Below are positions 36,187 through 43,159 of a DNA stretch of 43,159 nt, piece after piece. Source of the DNA: an uncultured Acetatifactor sp. GTDB taxonomy: Bacteria; Bacillota; Clostridia; Lachnospirales; Lachnospiraceae. Position 1 is the stretch's first letter, and every line of letters begins with the position of its first letter. Position numbers and translations under genes: made by a program. Below the pieces are notes generated by a model. It did not search any database. It was not told the DNA's origin and saw only the letters and a list, made by a program, of their open reading frames with translations. Where the stretch lies: contig CANQWM010000024.1 of assembly GCA_947627535.1 (NCBI GenBank), forward strand, positions 1 to 43,159, read 5' to 3'.

Positions 36187-36819
36187 ATGGATTATATGGA
36201 AGTATCTGCGAAAACGGTAAATGAGGCAATAACAGAGGCATGTCAAAAGCTTAGTGTGACCAGTGACAGGCTGGAGTATGAAGTAGTTGATGAGGGATCC
36301 AATGGATTTCTTGGAATCGGTTCAAAGCCTGCTGTGATCAAAGCCCGGGTAAAGGTTGTGGAAGTTTCTCTTGAGGAAAAGGCAAAGACATTTTTGAACA
36401 ATGTATTTTCCGCCATGAATATGGCTGTAGTTGTGGAAGCCTCTTATGATGAAAATGAAAATGCCCTGAATATTGACCTGAGTGGGGAAGAAATGGGCGT
36501 TTTGATCGGTAAACGTGGACAAACACTGGATTCTCTTCAATATCTTGTGTCTCTTGTGGTCAATAAAGAAGAAAAAGATTACATCAGGGTAAAGGTTGAT
36601 ACGGAAAATTATCGTCAGAGAAGAAAAGAAACATTGGAAAACCTTGCTAAAAACATTGCGTTTAAGGTAAAAAAGACGAGAAGGCCGGTATCTTTGGAGC
36701 CTATGAATCCTTATGAGAGAAGAATCATTCATTCTGCCTTGCAGAATGATAAGTACGTCGTAACGCACAGCGAAGGAGAGGAGCCCTTCAGAAGAGTGAT
36801 TGTTTCTTTGAAAAAGTAA
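36187..36819 (+). CDS. jag: RNA-binding protein Jag (KhpB; Jag_N, KH, R3H)
   Basis: RNA-binding protein of 210 residues. The Jag_N domain begins at the start (VSAKTVNEAITEACQKL; GSNGFLGIGSKPA), a KH domain carries GVLIGKRGQTLDSLQYLV, and the R3H domain ends with MNPYERRIIHSALQ and EGEEPFRRVIV. In streptococci KhpA/KhpB pairs regulate division genes. AGAGGTAACCT lies before the ATG. Terminator follows. Confidence 0.95.
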   Translation: MDYMEVSAKTVNEAITEACQKLSVTSDRLEYEVVDEGSNGFLGIGSKPAVIKARVKVVEVSLEEKAKTFLNNVFSAMNMAVVVEASYDENENALNIDLSGEEMGVLIGKRGQTLDSLQYLVSLVVNKEEKDYIRVKVDTENYRQRRKETLENLAKNIAFKVKKTRRPVSLEPMNPYERRIIHSALQNDKYVVTHSEGEEPFRRVIVSLKK

Positions 36820-36834
36820 CTTTTTATTCATATG

Positions 36835-36881
36835 CCGCCATACTTTTTCTGATGGATTCGGAAAAGTATGGCGGTTTTTTT
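36835..36881 (+). terminator. Intrinsic terminator after jag
   Basis: CCGCCATACTTTT (36835-36847) pairs with AAAAGTATGGCGG (36862-36874), a 13-bp perfect stem followed by seven T (36875-36881). Strong rho-independent terminator that closes the rpmH-jag transcript. Confidence 0.9.
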
Positions 36882-36883
36882 CA

Positions 36884-36911
36884 TTGCGTGATAAAATGTA
36901 GCTGTTATAAA
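36884..36911 (+). promoter_or_regulatory. Candidate mnmE promoter
   Basis: TTGCGT (36884-36889), 16-bp spacer, TATAAA (36906-36911) with an extended -10 TG. It directly follows the jag terminator and precedes the mnmE start by 31 bp, so mnmE-mnmG-rsmG form a separate unit. Confidence 0.55.
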
Positions 36912-36941
36912 TTTTGATTGATTATTGACAGGATGGATGTT

Positions 36942-38345
36942 ATGTTTCAGGACGATACGATTGCAGCTATTGCCACAGGGCTGACGGATTCCGGAATTGG
37001 TATTATCCGGATCAGCGGGCCGGAGGCTGTTTTAATTGGAGATCATTTGTTTCGGAATGCTTCGGGAAAATCTTGTTTAAAGGATTCCGAAAGCCATAAG
37101 ATGCGGTACGGATTTGTGGTTGACGGGGATGGTGTGGTTCTGGATGAGGTGATGGCTGTTGTAATGAGAGGTCCGAAGAGTTTTACCGGAGAGGATACCG
37201 TCGAAATTCAATGTCACGGCGGCGTGCTTGTGATGCGTAAAATTCTGGATGCTTCCCTGAAATATGGAGCCAGACTTGCACAACCGGGAGAATTTACCAA
37301 AAGAGCTTTTTTAAATGGGAAAATAGATCTGTCCAAGGCGGAGGCTGTCATGGATGTGATCCGTTCCGGCAATGAATATGCGCTTGTTTCTTCTGTTAAC
37401 CAGTTAAGAGGGAACCTATCGAAAGCTGTAAAAAAGCTTCGTAAGGAAATTCTTTCTGAGATTGCTTTTATTGAGGCTGCTTTGGATGATCCGGAACATA
37501 TCAGTCTGGATGGATATGCTGAACGTTTATATAAGAAAACAGAAGATCTGCTGGCCAGGGTAAAAAAGCTCTTGGATTCCGCGGATAACGGAAGGTTTAT
37601 GAAAGAAGGTATCTCTACTGTTATCCTCGGCAAGCCGAATGTTGGAAAATCTTCTTTGCTGAATCTTCTTTTGGGAGAAGAAAGGGCTATCGTTACGGAT
37701 ATTGCGGGAACAACGAGAGATATTCTGGAAGAGCATATTAATCTGCATGGAATCAGCCTTAATATTGTAGATACCGCGGGAATCAGGGATACGGAAAACA
37801 TTGTTGAAAAGATTGGGGTGGACAGGGCGAGACAATACGCGGAAAGAGCGGATTTGATCGTATATGTGGCGGATCGATCTGTTCCGTTGGATGAAAATGA
37901 CAGAGAAATATTGTCTCTGGCAAAAAATAAAAATGTTGTTGTATTATTAAATAAATCCGATCTTCAAAATGTTGTAACGGAAGAGGAAATGAATGAAATG
38001 ATAAAGGGTATTTTCCCGGATAGGGTGATACCGGTGATCAGGACCTCTGTAAAAGAAGAAACTGGGATAGAAAAATTTGAAGCTGTTGTCCGGGAAATGT
38101 TTTTTGGAGGAGAGCTTACACATAATAATGAGATTGTGATAACGAATCTAAGACATAAGGAAGCGCTGCAAAGCTGTTATGACAGTCTTATTTTGGTGAA
38201 AGAGAGTATTGAAAATAGGATGGAGGAAGATTTTTATTCCATTGACCTTACAAATGCTTATCAAGAGCTTGGAAAAATTATTGGCGAAGAAGTAGATGAC
38301 GATGTGGTGGAAGAGATATTTTCAAGGTTCTGTATCGGAAAATAG
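36942..38345 (+). CDS. mnmE: tRNA modification GTPase MnmE
   Basis: With MnmG it installs the (carboxymethyl)aminomethyl group on U34 of several tRNAs. In 467 residues: N-terminal tetrahydrofolate-binding domain (DTIAAIATG, IRISGPEA), helical domain, and inserted G domain with G1 GKPNVGKSS, G2 DIAGTTRD, G3 DTAGIRD and G4 NKSD. It ends FCIGK, with the conserved C-terminal Cys. The start at 36942 has AGGA 8 bases upstream; 36918 and 36933 are less well placed. Confidence 0.97.
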   Translation: MFQDDTIAAIATGLTDSGIGIIRISGPEAVLIGDHLFRNASGKSCLKDSESHKMRYGFVVDGDGVVLDEVMAVVMRGPKSFTGEDTVEIQCHGGVLVMRKILDASLKYGARLAQPGEFTKRAFLNGKIDLSKAEAVMDVIRSGNEYALVSSVNQLRGNLSKAVKKLRKEILSEIAFIEAALDDPEHISLDGYAERLYKKTEDLLARVKKLLDSADNGRFMKEGISTVILGKPNVGKSSLLNLLLGEERAIVTDIAGTTRDILEEHINLHGISLNIVDTAGIRDTENIVEKIGVDRARQYAERADLIVYVADRSVPLDENDREILSLAKNKNVVVLLNKSDLQNVVTEEEMNEMIKGIFPDRVIPVIRTSVKEETGIEKFEAVVREMFFGGELTHNNEIVITNLRHKEALQSCYDSLILVKESIENRMEEDFYSIDLTNAYQELGKIIGEEVDDDVVEEIFSRFCIGK

Positions 38346-38384
38346 AAGGCTTACTTTAATTTATTTTATTGGAGAAGTGTCAAA

Positions 38385-40313
38385 ATGTCTGAGATAAGAG
38401 AAAAAGCAGACGTATGTGTCATAGGAGCAGGGCATGCAGGCTGTGAAGCGGCTTTGGCCTGCGCAAGGCTTGGACTGGAAACCGTCATTTTTACGGTCAG
38501 CGTCGACAGCATTGCTTTGATGCCCTGTAATCCTAATATTGGAGGATCATCTAAAGGGCATCTTGTGAGAGAAGTGGATGCGCTGGGCGGAGAAATGGGT
38601 AAGAATATTGATAAAACATTCATTCAGTCAAAAATGCTGAATGTGTCAAAGGGTCCTGCCGTTCATTCTCTCCGTGCTCAGGCTGATAAGGCGGATTATT
38701 CCCGTGAGATGCGCAAGGTTCTGGAAAATCAGGATCATCTTGTAATCAAACAGGCCGAAGTATGCGAACTGCTGTGGGAGGATGATTCCAATCTGAAAAA
38801 GAAGAAAGTGACAGGAGTCAAGACTTTTACCGGCGCTGTTTATGTATGTAAGGCTGTTATATTATGTACGGGAACTTATCTGCGTGCACGCTGTCTGTGC
38901 GGAGAATCTATTACTTATACAGGCCCTAATGGATTACAGGCCGCGAACCATTTGACAGATTCTCTTGAAAAGATGGGAATTGAGCTTCGGAGATTTAAAA
39001 CGGGCACTCCTGCCAGGATGGACGGAAGGAGTATTGATTATTCCAAAATGGAAGAGCAGCTGGGAGACGAAAGGGTCGTACCTTTTTCTTTTTCTACGGA
39101 TCCGGAATCTGTTCAGAAAGATCAGGTTTCCTGTTGGCTGACATATACAAATGAAAAGACGCATGAGATTATTCGGGCAAACCTTGACAGATCTCCTATT
39201 TACGCCGGAATTATCGAAGGGACCGGTCCGAGATATTGCCCTTCTATTGAAGATAAGGTGGTTAAATTTGCTGAAAAGGAACGTCATCAAGTTTTTATTG
39301 AACCGGAAGGTCTTCATACAAATGAAATGTATGTAGGAGGGATGTCTTCATCGCTTCCTGAGGATGTACAGCTTGCCATGTACCGCACGGTCCCTGGACT
39401 GGAAAATTGTAAGATCGTGAAAAATGCTTACGCCATAGAGTATGACTGTATCAATGCGAGACAGTTATACCCAACTTTGGAATTTAAGAATGTTTCCGGA
39501 CTCTTCAGCGGAGGACAGTTTAACGGAAGCAGCGGTTACGAGGAAGCGGCAGCTCAGGGTCTTGTGGCTGGAATCAATGCCGCCATGTCTGTGCTGGGGA
39601 GAGAACCTTTTCTCTTCGACCGGTCGGAAAGTTATATTGGAGTTTTGATTGATGATCTTGTAACGAAAGATAACAGGGAGCCTTATCGGATGATGACCTC
39701 CAGGGCGGAATACAGGCTGCTTCTCAGGCAGGACAACGCAGATCTTCGTCTGAGAAAAAAGGGTTATGAAATTGGTCTGATCACGGAAACACAGTATCAG
39801 GAGCTTCTGAAAAAGGAAGAAATGATAAAAAATGAGATAACAAGGTTAAAAGAAACTTATGTAGGTGCAAACAGAGAGATTCAGGACTTTCTTATTTCCA
39901 GGGGAAGCACACCTTTAAAGACTGCGGCCAGTCTGGCGGAGTTAATCTGCAGACCGGAGCTTTCTTATGAATCATTGTCTGAAATTGACGCCGAAAGGGT
40001 CATTTTGCCTGAAAATGTTACGGAACAAGTACAGATTGAGATCAAATATGAAGGATATATTGCAAGACAGCTTCGACAGGTTGAACAATATAAGAAAATG
40101 GAAAAGAAATTGATTCCTGTCGATATTGATTATGATAAGGTTTCTTCTCTTCGTTTGGAGGCCAGACAAAAGCTGAAACTTTTTCAGCCGGTCTCCATAG
40201 GGCAAGCCTCAAGGATTTCCGGTGTATCTCCCGCGGATATATCTGTTCTTCTGGTTTATCTTGAACATTATAACAGGAGCCTGATAAGGGAGGATTCGAG
40301 TGAAAGATTATGA
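38385..40313 (+). CDS. mnmG: tRNA uridine-5-carboxymethylaminomethyl modification enzyme MnmG
   Basis: FAD-dependent partner of MnmE, 642 residues. FAD-binding [17 protein letters not shown] at the N-terminus, [31 protein letters not shown] and [14 protein letters not shown] are family signatures; the C-terminal helical domain ends with [25 protein letters not shown] lies upstream. The stop overlaps the GTG start of rsmG by 14 bp. Confidence 0.97.
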   Translation: MSEIREKADVCVIGAGHAGCEAALACARLGLETVIFTVSVDSIALMPCNPNIGGSSKGHLVREVDALGGEMGKNIDKTFIQSKMLNVSKGPAVHSLRAQADKADYSREMRKVLENQDHLVIKQAEVCELLWEDDSNLKKKKVTGVKTFTGAVYVCKAVILCTGTYLRARCLCGESITYTGPNGLQAANHLTDSLEKMGIELRRFKTGTPARMDGRSIDYSKMEEQLGDERVVPFSFSTDPESVQKDQVSCWLTYTNEKTHEIIRANLDRSPIYAGIIEGTGPRYCPSIEDKVVKFAEKERHQVFIEPEGLHTNEMYVGGMSSSLPEDVQLAMYRTVPGLENCKIVKNAYAIEYDCINARQLYPTLEFKNVSGLFSGGQFNGSSGYEEAAAQGLVAGINAAMSVLGREPFLFDRSESYIGVLIDDLVTKDNREPYRMMTSRAEYRLLLRQDNADLRLRKKGYEIGLITETQYQELLKKEEMIKNEITRLKETYVGANREIQDFLISRGSTPLKTAASLAELICRPELSYESLSEIDAERVILPENVTEQVQIEIKYEGYIARQLRQVEQYKKMEKKLIPVDIDYDKVSSLRLEARQKLKLFQPVSIGQASRISGVSPADISVLLVYLEHYNRSLIREDSSERL

Positions 40314-41022
40314 TACTTCGCAGTTTATAAAAGATCTTACCGCTTTGGGAATTTTCCTTACCGAAAAGCAGATAAAACAGTTTCTCAGGTATTATGAGCT
40401 TTTAACAGAGAAAAATAAAGTTATGAATCTGACTGCCATTACAGAGTTTGATGACGTTTTTAAGAAACATTTTACAGACAGTCTTTCTCTTGTAAAAGCC
40501 TTTGATTTTTCCGGATCGTCTTCTGTAATAGATGTAGGTACGGGAGCCGGGTTTCCCGGACTTGCCATAAAAATTGCTTTTCCGGAGCTTACAGTTACGC
40601 TTTTGGATTCCCTGAATAAAAGGATCCGGTTTCTTGACGAGGTGATTTCCTCGCTGGGTCTTTCCGGCGTAAAGACGATTCACGGAAGAGCGGAGGACCT
40701 TGCCAGATCAGAAGAGTTAAGGGAAAAGTTTGATCTTTGTGTTTCCAGAGCTGTGGCAAACCTTTCTACCCTGTCGGAGTATTGTCTTCCATTTGTCAGG
40801 ACGGGAGGCGTATTTATCTCTTACAAATCCGAAAAGGCGGCAGAGGAATTAGCTGCTGCGGACCATGCTATTACTTTGTTAGGCGGGAATATTGAGAAAA
40901 AGATAGACTTTATGCTGCCTGATTCTAATGTTTATCGCAATCTTGTTGTAGTTAGGAAAATAAAACCGATTTCCGATAAATATCCGAGAAAGGCGGGTCT
41001 CCCTGCAAGGGAACCTCTTTGA
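40300..41022 (+). CDS. rsmG: 16S rRNA (guanine-527-N7)-methyltransferase RsmG
   Basis: SAM-dependent methyltransferase of 240 residues, with the Rossmann motif [17 protein letters not shown] and downstream [14 protein letters not shown]. It uses a GTG start (40300) behind AAGGGAGGA, overlapping mnmG. Loss of RsmG gives low-level streptomycin resistance in other species. The C-terminal 15 residues are an extra basic tail. Confidence 0.95.
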   Translation: MKDYDTSQFIKDLTALGIFLTEKQIKQFLRYYELLTEKNKVMNLTAITEFDDVFKKHFTDSLSLVKAFDFSGSSSVIDVGTGAGFPGLAIKIAFPELTVTLLDSLNKRIRFLDEVISSLGLSGVKTIHGRAEDLARSEELREKFDLCVSRAVANLSTLSEYCLPFVRTGGVFISYKSEKAAEELAAADHAITLLGGNIEKKIDFMLPDSNVYRNLVVVRKIKPISDKYPRKAGLPAREPL

Positions 41023-41082
41023 AATTTTGGTTTTACTTTTTTGATTTTATAGTATATGATTTAAGTGTTATTGGTTGCTTTT

Positions 41083-41102
41083 TATATAAGAACATATGTT
41101 CT
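41083..41102 (+). promoter_or_regulatory. LexA-type (SOS) palindrome and promoter before the disrupted kinase gene
   Basis: AGAACATATGTTCT (41089-41102) is a perfect 14-bp palindrome carrying GAAC-N4-GTTC, the core of the Gram-positive LexA box. TATATA at 41083-41088, with TTTAAG 17 bp upstream, would make it overlap the transcription start; TTGGTT (41071) with TATGTT inside the palindrome is the alternative. AGAGG and the ATG follow within 12 bp. The operator could instead serve the kinase's own response regulator. Confidence 0.6.
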
Positions 41103-41422
41103 AAGAGGCGTTTATGATAAAGGATAGTTATTTGATACTTGTTGAAATGGTTTCTTCTTTTAAAAAGACGCTTTCTGATGTTACTGTCAGGATGAATGAG
41201 AATACGCTTTTTATTCGAGAGGAAAAATCCTGCATAAAAGCGTATGAAGATACGGAAGCTGATGATTTCAGAATTTTTTACCCCAGAAAAGACAACACGC
41301 CTGTTCAAAAGGAAGAGGCTGAACGAGCATATGCCAGGATTGCCGCGTATGAAGAAAAAAACAGAAAATTGAATAAAATAAAAACGGATCTTGAAAATAA
41401 GATTGGCCAGTTGGAGAATATA

Positions 41423-41427
41423 TTAAA
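41423..41427 (+). repeat. Target site duplication, left copy
   Basis: TTAAA immediately before the left inverted repeat; identical to the right copy. Confidence 0.85.
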
Positions 41428-41447
41428 CCTAGATTATTCACGACACA
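41428..41447 (+). repeat. IS1380 left terminal inverted repeat
   Basis: CCTAGATTATTCACGACACA; matches the reverse complement of 43063-43082 at 16 of 20 bases. Confidence 0.85.
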
Positions 41448-41539
41448 GCCATGAAAAATGCTGAAAGCCGCATAACTACTGTGTTTTAACTTAATATTGC
41501 TTTTCGTCTATTAAATGAATAAAAAAAGAGCATCCATTG

Positions 41540-41548
41540 TGGTATAAT
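41540..41548 (+). promoter_or_regulatory. Transposase promoter (extended -10)
   Basis: TG-G-TATAAT (41540-41548) with no convincing -35, 45 bp before the transposase ATG. Confidence 0.5.
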
Positions 41549-41592
41549 TAAGGTGCCTAAAGTCATTAATAATACAAACAAAGGAGCTCTTT

Positions 41593-42918
41593 ATGAATAT
41601 TGTAAACACCTTATCTTTAAAAAGCAATAGAAAAATTAAAATAAATTTTCATGGCGGAGATTTATCCTCCGATGCAGGATTGCTTCTTATCAAAGAATTC
41701 ATATGCAGACTTGGTATTGATAAGCTTTTTGGCAAGGCTTTCAAAACCAATGATTCTGCATTATTCAGATATCATACGGATCAGAAAAATCTGCTCCAGA
41801 TGATATATATGCTCATCGCCGGTTATTTCGAGGATGATGCCTCTGATGAACTGACAAATGATCCTGTATTCAAGTCTGTGCTTGAAAAGGATACCCTTGC
41901 TTCACAGCCTACGGTATCAAGATTTTTTAACCGTATGGATGAAGATACCTTAAACCAGTTCCTTACGATTGGCAGAATGCTTCGTAAGAAAATTTACAGT
42001 ATACAGATGCCGCAGGCTGTTATCCTGGACCTGGATTCCACTCTCCTTGATACATACGGTAAGCAGGAAGGCAGTGCCTTTAACTTCCATTATCAGAGCA
42101 ATGGTTATCATCCACTCGTCTGTTACGATGGAATGACCGGGGACTTGATAAAAATCCAGCTTCGTAATGGAAACGAGTATTCCTGTACCGGAGTAGTCGA
42201 CTTCCTGCAGCCGATACTTGATGAATACCTGAATGATTATCCACAAATCAGTATTTTACTTCGCGGTGACAGCGGTTTTGCCACGCCTGAACTTTACAGG
42301 CAGTGTGAGGAAAACGGCACAAGCTATGTAATCCGGCTGAAAGAGAATGGCATTCTCCGCGAAAAAGCGTCTTACCTTGTGGATGAACTTGATGAGATTA
42401 CCAAAAATAATAAAGTCGATTATGCGGCAGTCTATGGCGAATTCATGTACAAGGCAGGTTCATGGCCTTATGAAAGGCGAGTGGTGTGCAAGGTTGAGAA
42501 GCCGGAAAACCAACTGACTTACATGTACACATTTATTGTAACAAACATGGATTCATCACCGGAGTATCTCATCAAATTTTACTGCAGGCGTGGGCAGATG
42601 GAAAACTACATCAAAGAAAGCAAAAACGGTTTTGATTTCGCGTCCGTAAGCAGCCATACCAAAATAGTAAATGCCAACAGGCTTCAGGTACACGCTCTTG
42701 CGCATAACATATTTAATTGGTTTAGACGGCTGGCGTTATCGGCAGACATGCGAAAACAACGCATAGAAACCGTACGTATAAAGCTGCTGAAGATTGCAGC
42801 AAAAGTAATTCATTCAGCAAGATATACCACTTTCAAGCTGTGCAGCAGCTGTCCTTATAAGAATGAATTTTATGAGACACTTTCAAATATTGACAGTCTG
42901 AATGTACAGCTTGAATAG
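41593..42918 (+). CDS. IS1380-family transposase
   Basis: DDE transposase of 441 residues, full length for the family. Catalytic candidates are D146/D148 in ILDLDSTLLDTYG, D226 in LLRGDSGFATPELY and E337 in RRGQMENYIKESKNG. N-terminal ISFHGGDLS-like segment (NFHGGDLSSDAGLLL) and the late NRLQVHALAHNIFNWFRRL are typical IS1380 blocks. AAAGGAG lies 7 bases before the ATG. No frameshift or stop. Confidence 0.95.
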   Translation: MNIVNTLSLKSNRKIKINFHGGDLSSDAGLLLIKEFICRLGIDKLFGKAFKTNDSALFRYHTDQKNLLQMIYMLIAGYFEDDASDELTNDPVFKSVLEKDTLASQPTVSRFFNRMDEDTLNQFLTIGRMLRKKIYSIQMPQAVILDLDSTLLDTYGKQEGSAFNFHYQSNGYHPLVCYDGMTGDLIKIQLRNGNEYSCTGVVDFLQPILDEYLNDYPQISILLRGDSGFATPELYRQCEENGTSYVIRLKENGILREKASYLVDELDEITKNNKVDYAAVYGEFMYKAGSWPYERRVVCKVEKPENQLTYMYTFIVTNMDSSPEYLIKFYCRRGQMENYIKESKNGFDFASVSSHTKIVNANRLQVHALAHNIFNWFRRLALSADMRKQRIETVRIKLLKIAAKVIHSARYTTFKLCSSCPYKNEFYETLSNIDSLNVQLE

Positions 42919-43016
42919 CAGCTATAAACGAACCTTGACAGCAAAACAACTGCACTGAATTCTGCCACAGGGATTTTATGCCCTTTTGACGGATTAATTG
43001 AATGATGTTATGGCTG

Positions 43017-43040
43017 CATGAATCAATTTTCAGATTCATG
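43017..43040 (+). other. Hairpin in the right end of the IS
   Basis: CATGAATC (43017-43024), 8-base loop, GATTCATG (43033-43040), about 100 bp after the transposase stop and 22 bp before the right inverted repeat. No T-run. It may limit read-through. Confidence 0.45.
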
Positions 43041-43062
43041 GTACATTTATCAGTTCAGATAT

Positions 43063-43082
43063 TGTCACGTGAATAATTCAGG
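43063..43082 (-). repeat. IS1380 right terminal inverted repeat
   Basis: Reverse complement reads CCTGAATTATTCACGTGACA, pairing with the left end. Confidence 0.85.
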
Positions 43083-43087
43083 TTAAA
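43083..43087 (+). repeat. Target site duplication, right copy
   Basis: TTAAA directly after the right inverted repeat. Confidence 0.85.
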
Positions 43088-43159
43088 GAATGAAACACAC
43101 TATATTTCTTTGATTAATTTTCAGGAGGAGGATAGAAGAAGGATTGTCAGAGATCTGCA
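43083..43159 (+). pseudogene. 3' fragment of the disrupted sensor kinase gene (continues past the window)
   Basis: In the frame set by the upstream fragment this encodes LKNETHYISLINFQEEDRRR and IVRDL with no stop. The pattern ExxRxRIxRDLH is the HisKA_3 phosphoacceptor helix of DegS/NarX kinases, and the last two bases of the window (CA) begin the codon where the phosphorylated His is expected. The ATPase domain must lie to the right. Confidence 0.75.

Larger units (their letters stand above)
41114..41464 (+). pseudogene. 5' fragment of a DegS/NarX-type sensor kinase gene, split by the IS1380 element
   Basis: The frame encodes 116 residues, but only about 104 are native; the IS begins at 41428 and supplies the last 12 codons. 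The native part has no membrane helix or signal peptide, a middle stretch EDTEADDFRIFYPRK, and a charged coiled coil from about residue 65. Removing the element and one TTAAA copy joins this frame to 43088 onward, giving NFQEEDRRRIVRDL, the start of a HisKA_3 dimerisation/phosphoacceptor domain. Without it the product lacks the phospho-accepting His and ATPase and cannot signal. From memory, cytosolic kinases with this N-terminus occur in other Lachnospiraceae; their regulator usually follows, here outside the window. Confidence 0.8.
41428..43082 (+). mobile_element. Complete IS1380-family insertion sequence (1655 bp)
   Basis: One transposase gene between terminal inverted repeats of about 20 bp that agree at 16 positions, both beginning CCT and sharing ATTATTCACG, flanked by a perfect 5-bp duplication TTAAA. 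Size, CC-ended termini and transposase match IS1380. Perfect duplication and intact transposase indicate a recent, possibly still mobile insertion. It interrupts the kinase gene in the same orientation. Confidence 0.92.

Noticed and set aside
41114..41464. A complete 116-residue hypothetical protein
   Set aside because: Its last 12 codons belong to the IS left end; the flanking duplication shows it is a truncated gene.

Overview
The window is the replication-origin neighbourhood of a Clostridia chromosome (Bacillota), most likely Lachnospiraceae. The evidence is the divergent pair dnaA-dnaN-yaaA-recF-gyrB-gyrA (minus strand) and rpmH-rnpA-yidD-yidC-jag-mnmE-mnmG-rsmG (plus strand) around an AT-rich stretch full of DnaA boxes, together with strong purine-rich Shine-Dalgarno sites and TTGACA/TATAAT-type promoters. 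The family-level call is inference from gene order and protein character; no rRNA is present in the window.

Region by region. 1-5547 (minus): a run of genes read right to left, from a degenerate HtrA-like PDZ protein through the YhaM-type exoribonuclease and a flavodiiron protein to an RlmD-type rRNA methyltransferase that runs off the left edge with an unusual C-terminal extension. 5635-8592 (minus): a large Cache-domain hybrid histidine kinase. 8744-11025: an intracellular GH5 glycosidase convergent with an MFS permease. 11258-15805 (plus): mutS2 followed by an OmpR-type regulator and its HAMP kinase. 15837-16583 (minus): an unrecognised protein that looks like a PD-(D/E)XK nuclease fold joined to a winged helix. 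16774-22164 (plus): a LytTR regulator, a membrane-less GHKL kinase, and two fused-domain ABC exporters behind a promoter with two identical 9-bp repeats 21 bp apart. 22267-24569: nagA convergent with a CPA2-type antiporter. 24705-33495 (minus): gyrA to dnaA. 33496-34017: origin. 34018-41022 (plus): the rpmH-rsmG ribosome, membrane-insertion and tRNA-modification block.

The right end holds the most notable event. A complete 1655-bp IS1380-family element (41428-43082) has perfect 5-bp target duplications (TTAAA). It sits inside a gene whose two halves, rejoined in silico, read in frame into the dimerisation/phosphoacceptor motif of a DegS/NarX-type sensor kinase; the window ends exactly at the predicted phospho-accepting His codon. 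The disrupted gene lies behind a perfect GAAC-N4-GTTC palindrome of the Gram-positive LexA (SOS) type, so a damage-inducible cytosolic kinase is a plausible ancestral function.

By eye, base composition is GC-rich at wobble positions to the left of about 24.6 kb and clearly AT-richer from the gyrase genes through the origin to rsmG. I found no tRNA, rRNA, CRISPR array or prophage.
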